The notes beneath the pieces are model-generated. The model was given only the letters and a program-made list of their open reading frames with translations, ran no database searches and had not been told where the DNA came from. Below, piece by piece: positions 13,119-14,836 of a stretch of 14,836 bases of DNA (the first letter of the stretch is position 1; every line of letters begins with the position of its first letter). Source of the stretch: an uncultured Clostridia bacterium (GTDB taxonomy: Bacteria; Bacillota_A; Clostridia; Christensenellales; CAG-138); the NCBI GenBank assembly GCA_937877295.1, contig CALFIV010000120.1, forward strand, positions 1 through 14,836, in the 5' to 3' direction. The translations under genes and the position numbers were made by a program.

Positions 13119-14501
13119 ATGGAACGTACTGTTGCATGGAACACGTACACGAAGACCGATCTCAGAAAGCTGGAAACGGTTTCTAAGGAATACCGCGCTT
13201 TTCTGGATGCCGGTAAGACAGAACGGGAATGTGTCATTGGCGCGATTGAAAGAGCCGAAGCGGCAGGATATCGCAATCTGAAGGATATCATTGCGGCAGG
13301 CGAAACATTGAAAGCCGGAGATCGCGTTTATGCTGATTGCATGGGCAAAGCGATCATGCTGTTCATTATCGGCAAACAACCGATGGAAAAGGGCTTCAAC
13401 ATAATCGGCGCGCACATCGATTCGCCGCGCATGGACCTCAAACAGAATCCGCTGTATGAGGATACCGGCCTTGCTTACCTTGATACGCATTATTACGGCG
13501 GCATCAAGAAATATCAGTGGGTTACTTTGCCGCTGGCGCTTCACGGCGTAGTTGCAAAGAAGGACGGAACGCTCGTGAACATTGTGATCGGTGAAGATGA
13601 AAACGATCCCGTAGTCGGCATTTCCGATCTTTTGATTCATCTCTCCGCGGACCAGATGCAGAAAAAGGCATCGAATGTCATCGAAGGTGAAGAACTGAAC
13701 GTCATCATCGGCGGCATGCCCCTGAAGGATGAAGAGAAAGAGCCTGTCAAGGCTAATATGCTGAAAATTCTGAAGGATAAATACGACATCGAAGAGGACG
13801 ACTTTTTATCCGCCGAAATCGAGGTTGTTCCGGCGGGCAAAGCGCGCGAGCTCGGTCTTGACCGCAGCATGATTCTCGGTTACGGTCATGACGATCGCGT
13901 ATGTGCGTTTGCACAAATCAAGGCAATGCTTGACGTTAAGAAAACGCCTGATTCGACCTGCTGCTGCATCCTTGCGGACAAGGAAGAAATCGGTTCAGTC
14001 GGTGCAACCGGCATGCATGCAAAATACTTTGAAAATGCGGTTGCCGAAGTGATGAATCTCACCGGCGAGTATTCTGAGTTGAAGCTTCGTCGCGCATTGA
14101 CGAATGCGCATATGCTGTCCTGCGACGTCAGCGCAGGCTACGATCCGAATTTTGCGGGCGTATTCGAAAAGAAAAACAGCGCGTTCCTCGGACAGGGCGT
14201 CTGCTTCAATAAGTATACCGGCGCACGAGGCAAGAGCGGATCGAACGATGCAAATGCAGAATACATGGCAAAGCTTCGCAAGTGGATGGAGGACAACAAG
14301 GTTCGCTATCAGACTGCAGAACTCGGCAAAGTTGATGCAGGCGGCGGTGGAACAATCGCTTATATTCTTGCAAATCTAGATATGAATGTTATTGATAGTG
14401 GTATTGCTGTATTAAATATGCATGCTCCTTATGAAATTATTTCAAAGGCTGATTTATGGGAAGCATTTAAGTGCTACGAAGCCTTTTTAAAGGATGCCTA
14501 A
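13119..14501 (+). CDS. M18 family aminopeptidase
   Basis: A 460-residue cytosolic, tetrahedral-complex-type zinc aminopeptidase that trims N-terminal residues from peptides. Two-metal site residues are visible: His99 in GAHIDSPR, Asp258/Asp259 in GYGHDDRVCAF, Glu289 and Glu290 in ADKEEIGSVG, Asp336 in SCDVSAGYDPNF, and His435 in NMHAPYEI. THYYGGIKKYQW (123-134) and KVDAGGGGTIAYILAN (404-419) are also typical of M18. GGGAGG lies five bases before the ATG. The length is normal. The last 40 or so codons, from about codon 420, switch to strongly AT-rich codon use (Leu as TTA, Asn as AAT, Ile as ATT), while the frame and family motifs remain intact. The C-terminal portion may therefore come from a different genome than the rest. 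Confidence 0.93.
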   Translation: MERTVAWNTYTKTDLRKLETVSKEYRAFLDAGKTERECVIGAIERAEAAGYRNLKDIIAAGETLKAGDRVYADCMGKAIMLFIIGKQPMEKGFNIIGAHIDSPRMDLKQNPLYEDTGLAYLDTHYYGGIKKYQWVTLPLALHGVVAKKDGTLVNIVIGEDENDPVVGISDLLIHLSADQMQKKASNVIEGEELNVIIGGMPLKDEEKEPVKANMLKILKDKYDIEEDDFLSAEIEVVPAGKARELGLDRSMILGYGHDDRVCAFAQIKAMLDVKKTPDSTCCCILADKEEIGSVGATGMHAKYFENAVAEVMNLTGEYSELKLRRALTNAHMLSCDVSAGYDPNFAGVFEKKNSAFLGQGVCFNKYTGARGKSGSNDANAEYMAKLRKWMEDNKVRYQTAELGKVDAGGGGTIAYILANLDMNVIDSGIAVLNMHAPYEIISKADLWEAFKCYEAFLKDA

Positions 14502-14551
14502 AATTGCTTGATATAAATAGTGGTTTAGGTTAAAATTAGATAGCTTTTTAG

Positions 14552-14580
14552 TTGACACAAGCCCTGATTCTATTTATTAC
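14552..14580 (+). promoter_or_regulatory. Possible prmA promoter
   Basis: TTGACA (14552-14557), 17 bases, TATTAC (14575-14580). It overlaps the left arm and inner loop of the inverted repeat at 14556-14605. Confidence 0.5.
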
Positions 14581-14605
14581 TTAATAGATTTTATTGGGGC
14601 TTGTG
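14556..14605. repeat. Inverted repeat upstream of prmA
   Basis: CACAAGCCC (14556-14564) and GGGCTTGTG (14597-14605) are perfect 9-base complements. Inside, TCTATT (14569-14574) pairs with AATAGA (14583-14588). The outer arms are GC-rich in an AT-rich setting. It may be a terminator for the upstream gene, although only a broken T tract follows, or an RNA structure in the prmA leader. Confidence 0.6.
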
Positions 14606-14637
14606 CTTATGTTTGTTAAAAGATTGGAGAAATGGTA

Positions 14638-14836
14638 ATGAAGTGGAATAAATATTCAATAAAAACTACTACTGAAGCTGTTGATTTGCTTAGTGCGTCG
14701 CTTAGTGAACTTGGAATTGAAGGAATAGAGATTTGTGACAATGTTCAATTGACAAAACAAGAAGCTAAATCTATGTTTGTTGATTTTATTCCTGATTTGC
14801 CAGAAGATGATGGTACAGCCGTTGTTAATTTTTATA
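14638..14836 (+). CDS. prmA: Ribosomal protein L11 methyltransferase, N-terminal part
   Basis: The first 66 codons; the gene runs off the right edge. PrmA uses S-adenosylmethionine to methylate ribosomal protein L11. What is visible is the L11-binding N-terminal domain: MKWNKYSIKTTTEAVDLL, then LGIEGIEICDN, and MFVDFIPDLPEDDGTAVVNFY, the last being a segment I associate with clostridial PrmA. The methyltransferase domain lies outside. I chose the ATG at 14638, seven bases after GGAGA; an in-frame ATG at 14632 is too close to it. Base composition is about 32% G+C, unlike the genes to the left of 14370. Confidence 0.88.
   Translation, partial: MKWNKYSIKTTTEAVDLLSASLSELGIEGIEICDNVQLTKQEAKSMFVDFIPDLPEDDGTAVVNFY

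Larger units (their letters stand above)
14370..14836. other. AT-rich segment with a composition break at its left edge
   Basis: Hand counts give 57 of 120 G+C at 14261-14380 but 39 of 120 at 14381-14500 and 39 of 120 at 14641-14760. The change is abrupt, falls inside a conserved part of the M18 gene, and persists to the window end. Chimeric assembly or recombination are the leading explanations. Confidence 0.8.

Overview
The window looks like chromosomal DNA of a Gram-positive, low-to-mid GC Firmicute of the class Clostridia, probably from a gut or other anaerobic metagenome. The evidence is a textbook Firmicutes LexA box, strong AGGAGG-type ribosome binding sites, sigma-A-like promoters, and a gene set typical of Clostridia: a TSCPD-domain protein, a DUF378 protein, a cysteine desulfurase next to thiI, and an M18 aminopeptidase. 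The genes are mostly housekeeping or conserved-hypothetical. I see no transposase, CRISPR array, prophage module or recognisable defence system.

Layout. (1) 1-157, minus: the start of a lipoprotein with a metallo-beta-lactamase-like N-terminus, divergent from (2) 261-1738, an SOS operon of a Y-family polymerase (dinB) and a coupled 78-residue protein. Their promoters share -35 bases, and a perfect LexA box sits on the dinB start site. (3) 1805-2879: an acidic orphan protein and an SGNH hydrolase. (4) 2954-5287: overlapping genes for a membrane acyltransferase, a TSCPD protein and a ROK sugar kinase, ended by a bidirectional terminator. (5) 5333-7025, minus: flavin reductase-like protein, lipoprotein and SDR oxidoreductase, joined by 4-base overlaps. 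(6) 7125-9670, minus: a zinc-ribbon/membrane/Ig-like protein, a 99-residue hypothetical and a DUF378 membrane protein. (7) 9859-12531: cysteine desulfurase and ThiI (tRNA 4-thiouridine synthesis), then a single-pass membrane protein. (8) 12591-12667: tRNA-Pro(GGG) with promoter and terminator, followed by an AT-rich gene-free stretch of about 420 bases. (9) 13119-14501: M18 aminopeptidase. (10) 14638 to the end: the start of prmA.

The most notable signal is a sharp change in base composition inside the last 130 bases of the M18 gene. DNA near 48% G+C becomes about 32% G+C and stays so through prmA to the window end, while the protein frame remains intact. A chimeric assembly joined at a conserved motif, or a recent homologous recombination, would both explain it. 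Until this is resolved, the right-hand 460 or so bases should not be assumed to belong to the same genome. The next most interesting items are the shared divergent promoter with an apparently leaderless lipoprotein mRNA, the polymerase-coupled small protein, and the membrane-spanning zinc-ribbon/Ig operon of unknown function.
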